A stretch of DNA of 64,000 nucleotides from Pisaster brevispinus (Eukaryota > Echinodermata > Asteroidea > Forcipulatida > Asteriidae): positions 4,712,001 to 4,776,000 of the forward strand of contig JAMKCF010000009.1 in assembly GCA_023634235.1 (NCBI GenBank), given 5' to 3'. The notes beneath the pieces are model-generated. The model saw nothing but the letters and a program-made list of their open reading frames with translations, searched no databases and was not told the DNA's origin. This document shows, piece after piece, positions 35,829 through 46,100 of the stretch. The stretch's first letter is position 1, and the number at the start of each line of letters is the position of its first letter. Both the position numbers and the translations under genes were made by a program.

Positions 35829-35906
35829 TTACTCTAGATCGTCCTCAACAATCGCAGCTTGTACTGGTGTTGGTGCTCCATCTGTTGTTATCATGGCTGA
35901 TAATTT
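35829..35906 (-). CDS. TOMM20: TOMM20 exon 5 (residues 138-162 and stop)
   Basis: The acceptor ATTTTCAG precedes 35906. The exon encodes KLSAMITT and ends IVEDDLE then TAA, matching the acidic TOM20 C-terminus. I could not choose a poly(A) site for the 3' UTR. Confidence 0.92.
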   Translation of the reverse strand, partial: KLSAMITTDGAPTPVQAAIVEDDLE

Positions 35907-38900
35907 CTGAAAATGAAACAAGGAAAAAGAAATAAGAAACCTACTTATAAGAAAATGCCTACAGTCGGAAGAAATCAAGCTGCTTCATTGGAAAGCAGGA
36001 AAACATGTTGTAATTCTGCATATGACAGAAAAACTTCTTGAAAAATTAACCCTCTTTTAAGTTACTATTTAAACATATTTATTTTTTACAAACTTCATCA
36101 TTTTGACCCTAGCCTTTCTCATAGGCTAGAAACTGTTTACACAGAAATTAGCCGAACTATTGCAAAACTGCTTACCAACCAAAATGACCTGTGGTATAAA
36201 TACTAAAATTAAGTAATAGCCTGATGTTTCAACACTAGCAGTGTCTCTTAAAGGCTCTTTATTTTTAAATATGAAAACCTTTAAATTGGTACAATTAAGT
36301 TCAGGCACTAACTACTGATGACTAATTCCATTAAAAATATTTTGATAAGAGTTAAGGCGTTAGACTTGCAAAAAATAATTGTGAAACAATTGCTTGTGTA
36401 CAGGCAATTCGCTCCAGTGTCTCGTCACACATGACCTGTTGCCAAACACACACAGGAACTCGAACACTAGTTTATAAGACTACCGCTGTGTGTTGCAGAA
36501 GAGTTCCGTTTCAGCGTGTTATTGGGTCCTCTGAAATGAAGTGGGCCCAATTTTGTGGCTCTGCTTACCATAAGGAAAGAATCAGTGCTTACAGAAGCAG
36601 GAAATTCCTTGCTTACATCAAGAGTATTTCATTGGTTAGCAGGAAATGTTTTGCTTGTGCGCGTTCATACTCCACGATACTAGGCATTCTTCACTTACGC
36701 AGATAGTGCAGAAATTCAGCGCTTTCCCTGTAAGTACAGAATGGTGATCCTAAGTGCTGAATGTGGCAGTAAGCGGAGCCATGAAATTGGGCCCTGATCA
36801 AGAATACCAACATGAAAACTGAGAGGTTGGTAAAAGCAACTTTCACACTTACCTGGCTGACAGATGGTAGTTTGTGTACCAACATGTCAAACACATTCGG
36901 AGGAAGCGTCTGCTGTAGGACTTGAAGCAAGTGTTCCGGCTGGCCACAGATTGCAACAGCATAGCACAGACAATCTGTTCCTGCAGTCAAATCACCTGAG
37001 ATGTACACAAAAAAATAAAATGACAAGTTCTGAGAAATGGAGATGATGTCGGCATTGAGCTCCATGGGTTAATCCATTGAGATGCAAAGAGAAGGAGCTT
37101 GTATTTCTCGGAAATTCAGGAATGAAAGTGTTGTGACCACAAGTCTGGTCCACACACCGTTCATGTACATCTAAAGACTGAAAGCAGTCTTGGAACTAGG
37201 ATGGGATGGTTGAAACAGAGCTCCCTGGGTTTAAGTTACCGAGAAAATTTTGGATTCATAAAAACCAAACGGCAAAGCTCACTCAACTCCCAAATCAGTG
37301 CAATCTGTGGGTAAAAGTATGCCTGTTTACGCTAAGCCATACAAACTGAGTCAACCAAACCAAATCAAAACCTGCTATTAGATTCGGAGGGCTTCTTGGT
37401 GTGGTTAGCCCATCATTACACAGTTTCCATAATAACTCCTTTATAATCATCCAAGGCCACTTATTGAAAATCTTTTCAGAAATGAAACAGATTTACAAAC
37501 TGTACGTAAACAAAGGTTTATTGGGACTTTGTAATCTATTTTTCAAATTAATATTTTTTTTTAAACAAATGAGGCCTAATAAAAATATTTGTTTGTTTCC
37601 GGTAACCCGACAGTCCGTGTAAAAACCTTGCGACCGTAAAATTTTATCAACATTTGTGGCAAAATTAAATTTATTTTCTACCCATCGTTCGTAAGCTTCC
37701 AGTCTAAACATACGGAAATCTATCTAGAGGAAACAAATTTTTAATGCACATTTTTTTTGAGAATCGAATTTGTATCCGCAATTCCATAAATTCTGGCAAC
37801 GAATTCGTACTATGATTTGTAAATTTTTGCCGGCGCGGCGGCTCTACAACATGAACATTCTGACAGGGCTCGATGATTAGACGTGTGCTAGTACCGTACA
37901 GTAGCTCCGGTGTGCAAACACTATACAGTCCGCATTGCAGCATACAGCACACACAAAATCCGTTCCTTTTCTTTGCGGATTTCCGCGTTTTAAAAAAAAT
38001 GATAGTAAAATTAATTGTTTGTAATTTTCAAAATTCTTCAAAATTCTGGCGATAAAGTCCCTAGTCTTGATATTTACTAGCCGCGATCGTTCATTTCAGT
38101 AAACGAACGTAAAAACACGCATGCACTTTGTTAGTCTGGCTCTCTCCTCCGTGTTCCTACTACAATACGTAGGCGAGTAGGGAAACACACAACTCGATTT
38201 TCCAGGGATAAGAAAACGTGCGGTGGAGTCTAATCGTGACCTCCTTCCGGTAATATATTATACAAAATTGTAACCTCGTACTCATAAACACATCGCTCTC
38301 GCCGCACAATTTTCCCACTGTGAATTGTTGACCGATCGTTCGACCGATCGTTCAATCGAAAATGTATTGCAAAAGAAGTTTTAAACAAGCGATCCTTTAT
38401 TCACAAATCCATGGAAATGGTTGTTGATGAAAAAAATATTATCATGGAGGTAAAATAGACCTCCATGGTATTATTAAGGGCAGAAATTAGGGGATAAGAT
38501 CGTTCAAAAATGCAAGTTTTCGAACTTCAGTTTTTTGGGGTTTTTTTTCAAATTATTTTCTTTATAGCTTCGACAATTGCATGCACCTTTGAGTGTTTAG
38601 ATATTAACAAGTATCAATCATGGGAGATTTTGAGGATAAAGTGTCCAGTGCACAACCAATTGTACCTTCATGACAAACCCGGAATGGCGTATTGTGTGGT
38701 ATTGTGGCTTCGAAAATTTTCCTCTTTTTTTTTCATCAGGCAGTTGCATGCCTGATATATTGCAGAGGGTGTCACTGAAGTCACTGCAAGGGACTGTTGA
38801 CATTGAAACAACATGCTAAAAGACCAGTTATACATACCTCGAACATTTTGATGTAATTTTGGAAATGTTCGGATACTACTACCCTGAAAAAAAGCATGCA

Positions 38901-41567
38901 GTTTTGAATCTTCCAGAATAATTTTTTTTGTAAGATAAAATTTTTTCCCTACCTACCGTCCCAAATTTTTCAGAGCATGTTACCGGAAACAAACAATTAT
39001 TTTTATTAGGCCTGAACACATGATTTACATTCATGACCTAAACTCCTATTTTTCAGACTTGAAATGTTACAAATGTTCCAAGCCAAAAGAAACAGTTTCT
39101 ATAAGTTTTTTTTTTTTTTTTTTCCACCTCTTACTAATCATACTTTCTGTTTGAAGTACTATTTATTGAAGCAAATTAATCTCCTGCCAATGTGGGGGGA
39201 AAGTCCATGCAGTATTAACATTTGTTAACAGTTTGCCAGTCGTCCAAAAACTCACCCTGTGACAACAGCTCTTCTCCCATCTGGACTTGTGCAAGGAAAA
39301 ACTTCTGTACACTTTCAGGGTCCTTCAGATTCGGCAACTGGGAGAAACAAAATATCATCATGAACATTCTAGCAGTTTTTTTACGGAACTACTTACTTAA
39401 TGTCAAGCTACTTGCTCGGACATATCAAACAAGACTTCTCCACTCCTTTCTGTTTTGTATCTTAGCGTGTGGTTCACGAACCAGGGTTAATACTCAACCA
39501 TGGTGGAAAATCTTGTAGTGCAATGACATCAGAAAATATGACAGTGCAGGGTGCAAATGAGCTGCAGCTAACCAGCAAAGTACATGCATCATTGCACAAC
39601 TTACAACAAGGGAACTGGTGCGGCCCACGGATCTCTGATTGTCACTGCCCAGGGCCCGATTTCACAAAACTCCAAACCACTCCTAATTGCTAAGCAAAGT
39701 GTGATGTCACAATACAAATCACTATGGTGATACTGACAACTCATCTTAGGATGAATCTTAGTGCTTTGTGAAATTGACCGCAGGAGGTTCAAACTCCTTC
39801 TGTGGTCCTTACTCTATGCCTCAAGGAGCAAAATAGCTTTGGTAAAATAACTCATCAACACTGAATGGTGTAACATTAGACAGTATTGAAATTATGAATT
39901 ACAAAATTTCCAAATAAGGGAATTTTTCACATGAAGTAAAAAGTCATAGCCTTGTCTTTAATAAAACCACCATGTAATTGTGTAACTCACCTGAGGTGGG
40001 GCAGAGGAATCACCAACCGTGGTTTTATTTTCTTTGTTCTTTTTTTCCCTCCCTGAAAATGGACAAATAAGCATAGTTCATGATTTTAGTTGGTTAAAAC
40101 ATAGGCTACAATTTTGTGCAAGGAAGAAACTCCAACAGGACAGACCACATGTTAAGGGGCACCTGTGGTGCCAGGATCAGAGGGTATGCAGGTTTGACAA
40201 CAAGGGTTTTCTGAAAACCCTCAGTTGTTCATTGAAACTAAGTCACTGGATGAAGAAGGCAAACACTGTAAAATTGTAAGTAGTTGCATACTGTGTGCCC
40301 TGTCTTTATGCTACAAAGGATGTTTTTTGTGTGAAAAGTTATGTCTGAAAAAAAGTTTAATAAATTTTAAATTGTGAACAATGGATTTAGCACTTGTGTA
40401 ACTTTCATACTGAGAAATTTATTCAGCATTTTGACAATTAGTTTTGGTTTAGAATTATAATGAAACACCAACATGTACTTGCGCGAGGAAAAAACAGGAA
40501 GAAGTCTGTAACTTCAGCAGAACAAAATACTACAACATTTTGAATAAACTCTGCCCACCTTTCTTTGATAGTATGAACTATTTCAAACTTATATTCTGAT
40601 TGTACTTTGTTTACTTTGAGTACCCAGTGCCTTCCCCCATGTTGGTGTGTTTGCAATGGATGATTAAGTAAAACTGATGAGGTGTATAAATAATTCATAA
40701 ACCAATTGAAGAAATTAAATTAAGTTCAATAAATATGCAATGTAATCAAACACTTTTGGAAACTATGGCTTCCCTCATACGTTGTTGAAACATTTGAAGG
40801 AGGCAAATAAGCACTTTATGGAGGGTTCAGGTATTATTCAAATTTTAAATATATGCACAAGCTTGCAGTCTATTAAAAATTAATAATAATATAGCATTAG
40901 CAACCACACTACATTTTATAATTTTAACACCTACACGTATCCATTCCAGTAGTTGAGATTCTAGATAATTGTAACCCAGAACCCTCCTGACACTGAGTGA
41001 CAGGTACACCACATTCTACAAGTACTAGAAACATGCGGTTTATTCCGCTATGGTCGTGACTCGTGAAGACGATAGTGGAACGAACTGCATAGTTTACTTC
41101 TACTCTAGGTTAGGACTGAGTACCCGACGGGAGGATCAAGGATGGTGTGTTATTACTTCTTTTTTACTTGAATTATCACAACAACAAAAGATCATCAGAT
41201 GTCAAATAACAGTGAACACATTTGATGTTTATTTAAGCGAAAAAATAAATTACAGGTAGCGTACTTGCTGTAGGTCACACAGCACTCCTACAACAAGATT
41301 GAGTGAAGTCAATGCAATTGAAAACTAACGATAAAATAATTTCCCCAAATATTGTGCAATGTGTGGAATTGGGGCGACATCTCCTTTTATTTCATAAGGG
41401 GGCGATTTGGACGAGGAGTCCGAAATTCCGGAAAGTAACTCACTCTGTTTCAATTTCTGCTTGAAGAGTGGATCACTCCTCCTCTTTCTGTCGAAATAAA
41501 TACAGTACCCCAGAAAAAGAGTACCAGCAATCCCTGCTGCTATCCCAACGACTGCCTTTGAAACCAT
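35829..41567 (-). CDS. TOMM20: Mitochondrial import receptor subunit TOM20, five coding exons
   Basis: TOM20 is the outer-membrane receptor that recognises amphipathic mitochondrial presequences and passes them to TOM22 and TOM40. Exons 41444-41567, 40052-39991, 39337-39256, 36995-36853 and 35906-35829 total 489 bp and encode 162 aa. Human TOM20 is 145 aa; the extra residues lie in the linker. Residues about 5-25 form the N-terminal membrane anchor (VGIAAGIAGTLFLGYCIYF), followed by the family signature FDRKRRSDP. A charged linker (residues 42-62) leads to LPNLKDPESVQKFF and then the TPR-like receptor core with AICGQPEHLLQVLQQTLPP. The C-terminus is acidic (EDDLE). All introns are GT-AG with consistent phases 1,0,1,0. 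It is divergently paired with the SPRY/TIR gene. Confidence 0.96.
35907..36852 (-). other. TOMM20 intron 4
   Basis: Non-coding. Holds MITE family B copy 2 (36543-36794); otherwise no feature recognised. Confidence 0.8.
36543..36794. repeat. MITE family B, copy 2 (longest)
   Basis: Begins GGGCCCAATTTTGTGGCTCT and ends AGCGGAGCCATGAAATTGGG then CCC. The interior matches copy 1 at AGAATCAGTGCTTAC and ATTCTTCACTTA. Confidence 0.85.
36853..36995 (-). CDS. TOMM20: TOMM20 exon 4 (residues 90-137, TPR-like core)
   Basis: Acceptor CATCTCAG and donor GTAAGT flank the exon. It contains the diagnostic AVAICGQPEHLLQVLQQTLP and ends HKLPSVSQ. Confidence 0.95.
37572..39014. mobile_element. hAT-like non-autonomous element (about 1.44 kb) in TOMM20 intron 3
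   Basis: Long inverted ends AGGCCTAATAAAAATATTTG and then TTTGTTTCCGGTAAC at the left, GTTACCGGAAACAAAC and TTTTTATTAGGCCT at the right. Flanking AACAAATG (37564-37571) and AACACATG (39015-39022) look like an imperfect 8-bp target duplication. Inner blocks match the 19057 element. It ends about 240 bp from exon 3, yet the splice sites are intact. Confidence 0.75.
39256..39337 (-). CDS. TOMM20: TOMM20 exon 3 (residues 63-89)
   Basis: Acceptor TTTCTCCCAG and donor GTGAGT flank the exon. It encodes LPNLKDPESVQKFF and QVQMGEELLSQ, a close match to the start of the TOM20 receptor domain. Confidence 0.94.
39338..39990 (-). other. TOMM20 intron 2
   Basis: Non-coding. Contains MITE family C copy 3 and nothing else recognised. 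Confidence 0.8.
39652..39780. repeat. MITE family C, copy 3
   Basis: GGGCCCGATTTCACAAAACT at the left and AGTGCTTTGTGAAATTGACC at the right are inverted. Inner ACTCATCTTAGGATGAATCT is itself palindromic. Confidence 0.75.
39991..40052 (-). CDS. TOMM20: TOMM20 exon 2 (residues 42-62, charged linker)
   Basis: A 62-bp exon between acceptor TTTTCAG and donor GTGAG. It encodes RREKKNKENKTTVGDSSAPP and a final Gln. It corresponds to the RERRKKQK-type linker of other TOM20 proteins but is longer and Ser/Pro-rich. Confidence 0.9.
40053..41443 (-). other. TOMM20 intron 1
   Basis: 1.39 kb of AT-rich sequence. I see no exon or named repeat. Confidence 0.75.
41444..41567 (-). CDS. TOMM20: TOMM20 exon 1 (residues 1-41)
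   Basis: ATG is at 41567-41565. The exon encodes the single N-terminal membrane anchor and FDRKRRSDPLFKQKLKQ. The donor GTGAGT lies at 41443. The open frame continues into the intron to 41325, but the TOM20 similarity stops at the donor. Confidence 0.95.
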
Positions 41568-41870
41568 TATGGCGCTGTAATTTGGAACGAAACTACAGCC
41601 TGCAAAACTGAAGCCTCACAAAATCCCCGTGCACGACCTAAATCCCAACATGACACTATGACCTTTCAACTTTAAATGCATGACGACTTCTTGTACCGTC
41701 GGTTCCCAGCCTCCCAATAAATTGAACGTGTAATATGTGGATACCAGTGAGTGAAAGGTCAATCAATCAGTGTGGCCGGCAACCATGCATAGCAACATTC
41801 CAAACCGTCTGCTAGCGCTTCTTCTTGTCTAAAAAGACCGAGGTTCTGCTGCTGATTCTACATTGAAAAC
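41568..41870. promoter_or_regulatory. Candidate bidirectional promoter between TOMM20 and the SPRY/TIR gene
   Basis: The TOMM20 start codon (minus strand) and the inferred first non-coding exon of the plus-strand gene lie about 0.3 kb apart, with no recognisable repeat in between. There is no TATA box in a convincing position on either strand. Calling it shared rests on geometry only. Confidence 0.4.
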
Positions 41871-41927
41871 ATCAAGTTCAGATTATAGAAAATGCTCTTA
41901 TTTCACGGGCTGTTGCTATAATATGCA
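41871..41927 (+). other. Candidate 5' UTR exon 3' end of the SPRY/TIR gene
   Basis: The first coding exon of the plus-strand gene begins after a good acceptor (TTCCTTTTTCAG, exon start 42933) with 71 bp of UTR before the ATG, so a non-coding exon must lie upstream. The best donor in the gap after TOMM20 is GCA|GTAAGTTG at 41927/41928. The left edge given here is arbitrary because the transcription start is not visible. Confidence 0.4.
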
Positions 41928-42218
41928 GTAAGTTGACGTAACTGGAGATTCTAGACATTAATGACCCGTTTTTGATAATGGATTCTGGAAAGATGAATAT
42001 GAATTGCAATATTTTGCCAATCAATCAAGAATAGAATTAGAGTCATCATAAAAATAATATATACAAATATTAATAACAGAATAATGATACTTTTCTTGAA
42101 ACTTCCTTTGATGCTTGCCATTTCCTTTATATAATGCAGAATGTGTATTTTATTTGTTGTTTCAAATTATTTTGTGCAGGCTGTTTACATTTATTGCCCA
42201 ACCAAAAAAGGCTTCGAT

Positions 42219-42358
42219 CTAGACCCAGTAGTGGTAGTAAAAATAATTATTATACTTACTACACTAGTACTACACGCTGTACTCCTTTAAAAATTAATTT
42301 GACCGAAGATCTCAAAATTTTTGTAGAAGGAAGACAGCGCCCCAGTTACTGGGTCTAT
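42219..42358. repeat. Foldback family H, copy 1
   Basis: Starts TCTAGACCCAGTA and ends TTACTGGGTCTA; contains TGTACTCCTTTAAAAATT and GACCGAAGAT as in copy 2, but its arms have decayed. Confidence 0.65.
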
Positions 42359-42594
42359 TAAGCTTCATTCTGAATCTTTTTTCGATATGTAAAAGCCAAG
42401 CAAAGAAAGGCTTTAATTAACTACGAATATACTAAATTTTTAATGTTATTATGTTAGTTACTGAGTGATGACAAAGCTATAATAATGTGATTTATTTTGA
42501 TGTGGAACAAACAAAACAAAAACAAGTGAATGAACAATAGATTGAGCCCATTGAGATTTAAGCATGGATACACGAACAAATAATACAGCCCTAG

Positions 42595-42733
42595 CCTAGA
42601 CCCAGTATCAGTACTTGGGGCACTGTACTCCTTTTTTCAAAATGTTGACATCTTCGATCATTCTAGTTTACCGAAGATGTCAACATTTCGAGAAAAAAAA
42701 AAGGAGTACAGCGCTCCAGTTACTGGGTCTAAT
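42595..42733. repeat. Foldback family H, copy 2
   Basis: CTAGACCCAGTA and CTGTACTCCTTTTTTC and AATGTTGACATCTTCG are matched by CGAAGATGTCAACATT, AAAAAAGGAGTACAG and TTACTGGGTCTA, giving about 60-bp arms. Confidence 0.85.
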
Positions 42734-43003
42734 ACAGCCACATATTGTGTTGAATAACACTTATTCAGAGCTGATTTTGGCCTCAGTTTAGTGAGAAACA
42801 AAACAAAGGTTCAATCAAAATTTTGCAAAATCTATATGGTGTTAATTAAAAAAAAATAAAATCATGCCAAAACAACAGAATAACTAAAGGTTTATTTAAT
42901 GCTAATTAACGTTTTTGGTATTCCTTTTTCAGAGGAACACACCAGAAGCTGCTTTAAGACTCAAACCAGTTTAAAGGCCTAGGCCTAGCTGTTGGGGGTT
43001 AAA

Positions 43004-43169
43004 ATGGCCGACATCAAATCATCTGATGTCGTACAATATGACAGCGGGAATAGAATCCTGAAAGTACCAGATCTTGCGAAGGAGAGCAACCATGTTGTGT
43101 TCGCTCAATACACCAGGGAGCCTCTATCACCTGAAAAACCCTACTTCAGAGTGAAAATAGTTCAGCAAG
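43004..43169 (+). CDS. SPRY/TIR gene exon 1 (residues 1-55)
   Basis: Starts MADIKSSDVVQYDSG and ends KPYFRVKIVQQ plus one base before donor GTATGA. It carries the first strands of SPRY1. The transcribed exon begins at 42933. Confidence 0.88.
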
Positions 43170-46100
43170 GTATGAATGAACTATAGAAAGTCACATATCG
43201 CATATATTCATTAATATGATCATTGGATTTAGTTTCATCCTGCGTGCCTGGAATTTCAGGGCAAGTGAAATTTTCATTTTGCAGTAGGACACTGCCATTG
43301 AAAAATCTTAAAGTCTATTGGAAACTTGTGGAGGGGCACCAAGGACAAGACCAGGGCAACAGAGGGCATGGCCTCTGTGGCCTTCGTGTCCAGGCCTGGT
43401 TCTGATTTACAGTGAAAACTATCACTGACAGTCACAAGAACAATTTGATGACACAAAAGGAAGAATAACTCCTTCTTTCTCCTATGCCGGAAACCTGTGC
43501 AAAAAAAAATAATAAAAGAATAAAAAATAGGGACATACATCTACATGTAGTGTAGCGGACGACCTTTACAGTGTAATCAGAAAGGAAGATACTGGTGTTC
43601 ATTTTATGTTATTTTTGAGCAGCTTTATTAGCATTGCATTTGTTTTTTGTCTTTAGCCAAAGATGCTGTCGTAGCCATCGGCATCAGCCAAGAAACTGAT
43701 TTGGATGCAGAGGACATTGAAAATGACGAAAAGGAAAGCTCTTCAACGAGGAGGACAGATGCTGTGGTATACTTCAGCGATGACGGAAGCATCTCAAGCC
43801 CCGCTAGGAAAGGATCCAAAGAGTTTTTGCCAACGTTTGGTCAAGGTAACCACAGCAAATTTTCTCGTTGTTATCTCAGTTTTCTTCTGTACAATGATTA
43901 TGTTCCTTTGCCATCACATTTAAGAACTGCTAATTTAGACCACAATATTTGTTGTGCATTGTTTTCTTTAAAAAGTATATAAATATTTGAATCACACTTT
44001 CACATGTCATTTTAAAAATTTGTTTCTTAGCATCAAGCAGGCCCCAATGTCATCAAGTTGTTAAGAAGACATTATTGCGTAGCAAAACTGAGCAAGGAAC
44101 TAGCCTTTAGTAATAAAGATAGAAATAGTAATGGGGCACATATCCATCAGCTAATGCCCAAGCCGCCTACAATTAATATTTACAACAAAAGAACAAAAAA
44201 GGCGTCTAATGAAATGTCATGACCATCAAATGTGTTTGTAGTTGTCTCTTAAATGCTGGTATGCTGTAGTATGACTTTGGGGATGGTGGTAGAAAATTCC
44301 AGAGACGAGGGGGCTGCTGATGCAAGGCCCTGTCCCCCTTTGCTCTCTTAGTCCTTGAACCCATCAATTTGATCCCCATCGATGATCAAAGGCTGTTTCT
44401 TTGAGGAACTTACACTTACATATTACTGTTTTAGTTTTTTAACCTTACACCAATTTGTATAATTTTGCCTCTTTGACAGGTGATGTCGTAGGCCTATACG
44501 TTGACTACCATACCAAAACCAAATCCTTGGTGTGTATCTATAAGAATGACAAGTTGTTACAGCGGCGTTGGGTGTCACTGAAGCCAGAGTTTCTACTGCC
44601 CACCATCAATGTGTGGTGGGGGACGGCAGAACTACATGTAGATTGGCTTAGCTCCTCACCGCCCGATTTATCACAGGTTATTAAATTTCTAATATCTAAT
44701 CCCTTATATATGTTAGATTTACCCATAAATCTACTCTTATGACATTTTTTCTTGTTGTTGTCTTGAATATAATTATCCAAGGCTCAAAGTTGAAATAATT
44801 TATTTGTCATGCAATTCAAATGCTTAAAAATCTCTCTCCTGGTGTACATCAAAAGTGATAAAAACATGTGAACATTCATTTATATTCTGTCATGTGAAAG
44901 ACTTATTATTATTATTATTATTATTATTAAGACTTGCATCTGAGAGATTGCATATATTATATACAATGATAACACATTAAAATGTTAAGCATTTGAAAGC
45001 ATTTAATAATTCACATTCAACCATTTATAGAAAACAAATCTAAGATTCATCAAAGAGAAAAACATTGAACAAGTGAACAGACACAAGTTTTCAAAGATTC
45101 AAAATTCTGTTTGTCGTGCTAACCAAGCAGGACATATAATAAAAGTAAGGCATTTTTTATTCCTCTCACATTTTGTTAAACTTATCCAGATTTTGTTTTG
45201 TTTTGGTGATATCGTTTTCCTTCAGAATAATCTATCGGACTGGAACATGCCAGATACAGTCACCACAGATGACAACCTTTTCAGTCTTCGGACATCATCA
45301 GAGATAGCTGCAATCCAAGCGCCATATCCCTTCCATACAAGTAAATCTAATACTTATAGTCTTGCTCAAATTTTACATGATTATGTTTATTTCAAAGCTA
45401 AATTCATTTAGCACACAGTTAAGTTGACATATAGAAAGTTTTGCTCACAGGCGCATAAAACAAATCTCAGTTGTATTTTGAAGGCATAGGTCGAAACATC
45501 AAGTGTGAAGGAAAAAACAATACCTGCCAAAAAACTTGTGTTCAGCACATGTTTTTTCCAATCAGCAACTTTCAATCAATCAATTAACTCTCCTATGGCT
45601 GCATACTCTAAGATGCCCCTAAAACTCCATGATGCTATAAACATAATGGAAAAGTAATGCATACAACACTTTCCCATCATTGTATTTGTATCTATGGTCA
45701 ATCAGTGCCACAGATTGCCACTGCAGAAATTAACCAAAGTTGAGAACCATATCTCTTCCAACAGTCGCCCAAATTCCATTGCAATTGAGCGCAGCTGGTG
45801 GCTTCTCCAGTTTGCCACTCTCATTGAAGCACCTTGGGCAATGGCTGTACTCTCCACATTAGCATTTGTGTGCCTCAAAATTCCAGTTGTGGCATAGTGA
45901 GGTAGGGATTAGTTGTCTCAAGAAACACTCGGTAATATGGCCTTGCAGTAAGAATTGAGAATAGGAAACTTTTTAGAGAGGTTCTGAACATGGACATTGA
46001 AGAAAATTTGTCTGATGTAAGACAGATTCTTCCACATCCTATGTGCAGTGATGGGGAAAGATCCATCAAACTGTGCTTGCTCAATTCTTGGAATGAAAAC

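Larger units (their letters stand above)
41928..42932 (+). other. Inferred intron between the 5' UTR exon and exon 1 of the SPRY/TIR gene
   Basis: Non-coding. Holds the two family H foldbacks. Ends with a polypyrimidine tract and AG at 42931-42932. Confidence 0.5.

Noticed and set aside
36996..37065. Upstream extension of the TOMM20 exon 4 frame
   Set aside because: A clear acceptor at 36996-36998 and TOM20 similarity begin only at 36995.
42992..43003. Earlier start of the SPRY/TIR frame at 42992
   Set aside because: The codon is TTG. The first ATG in frame is at 43004, with a good context.
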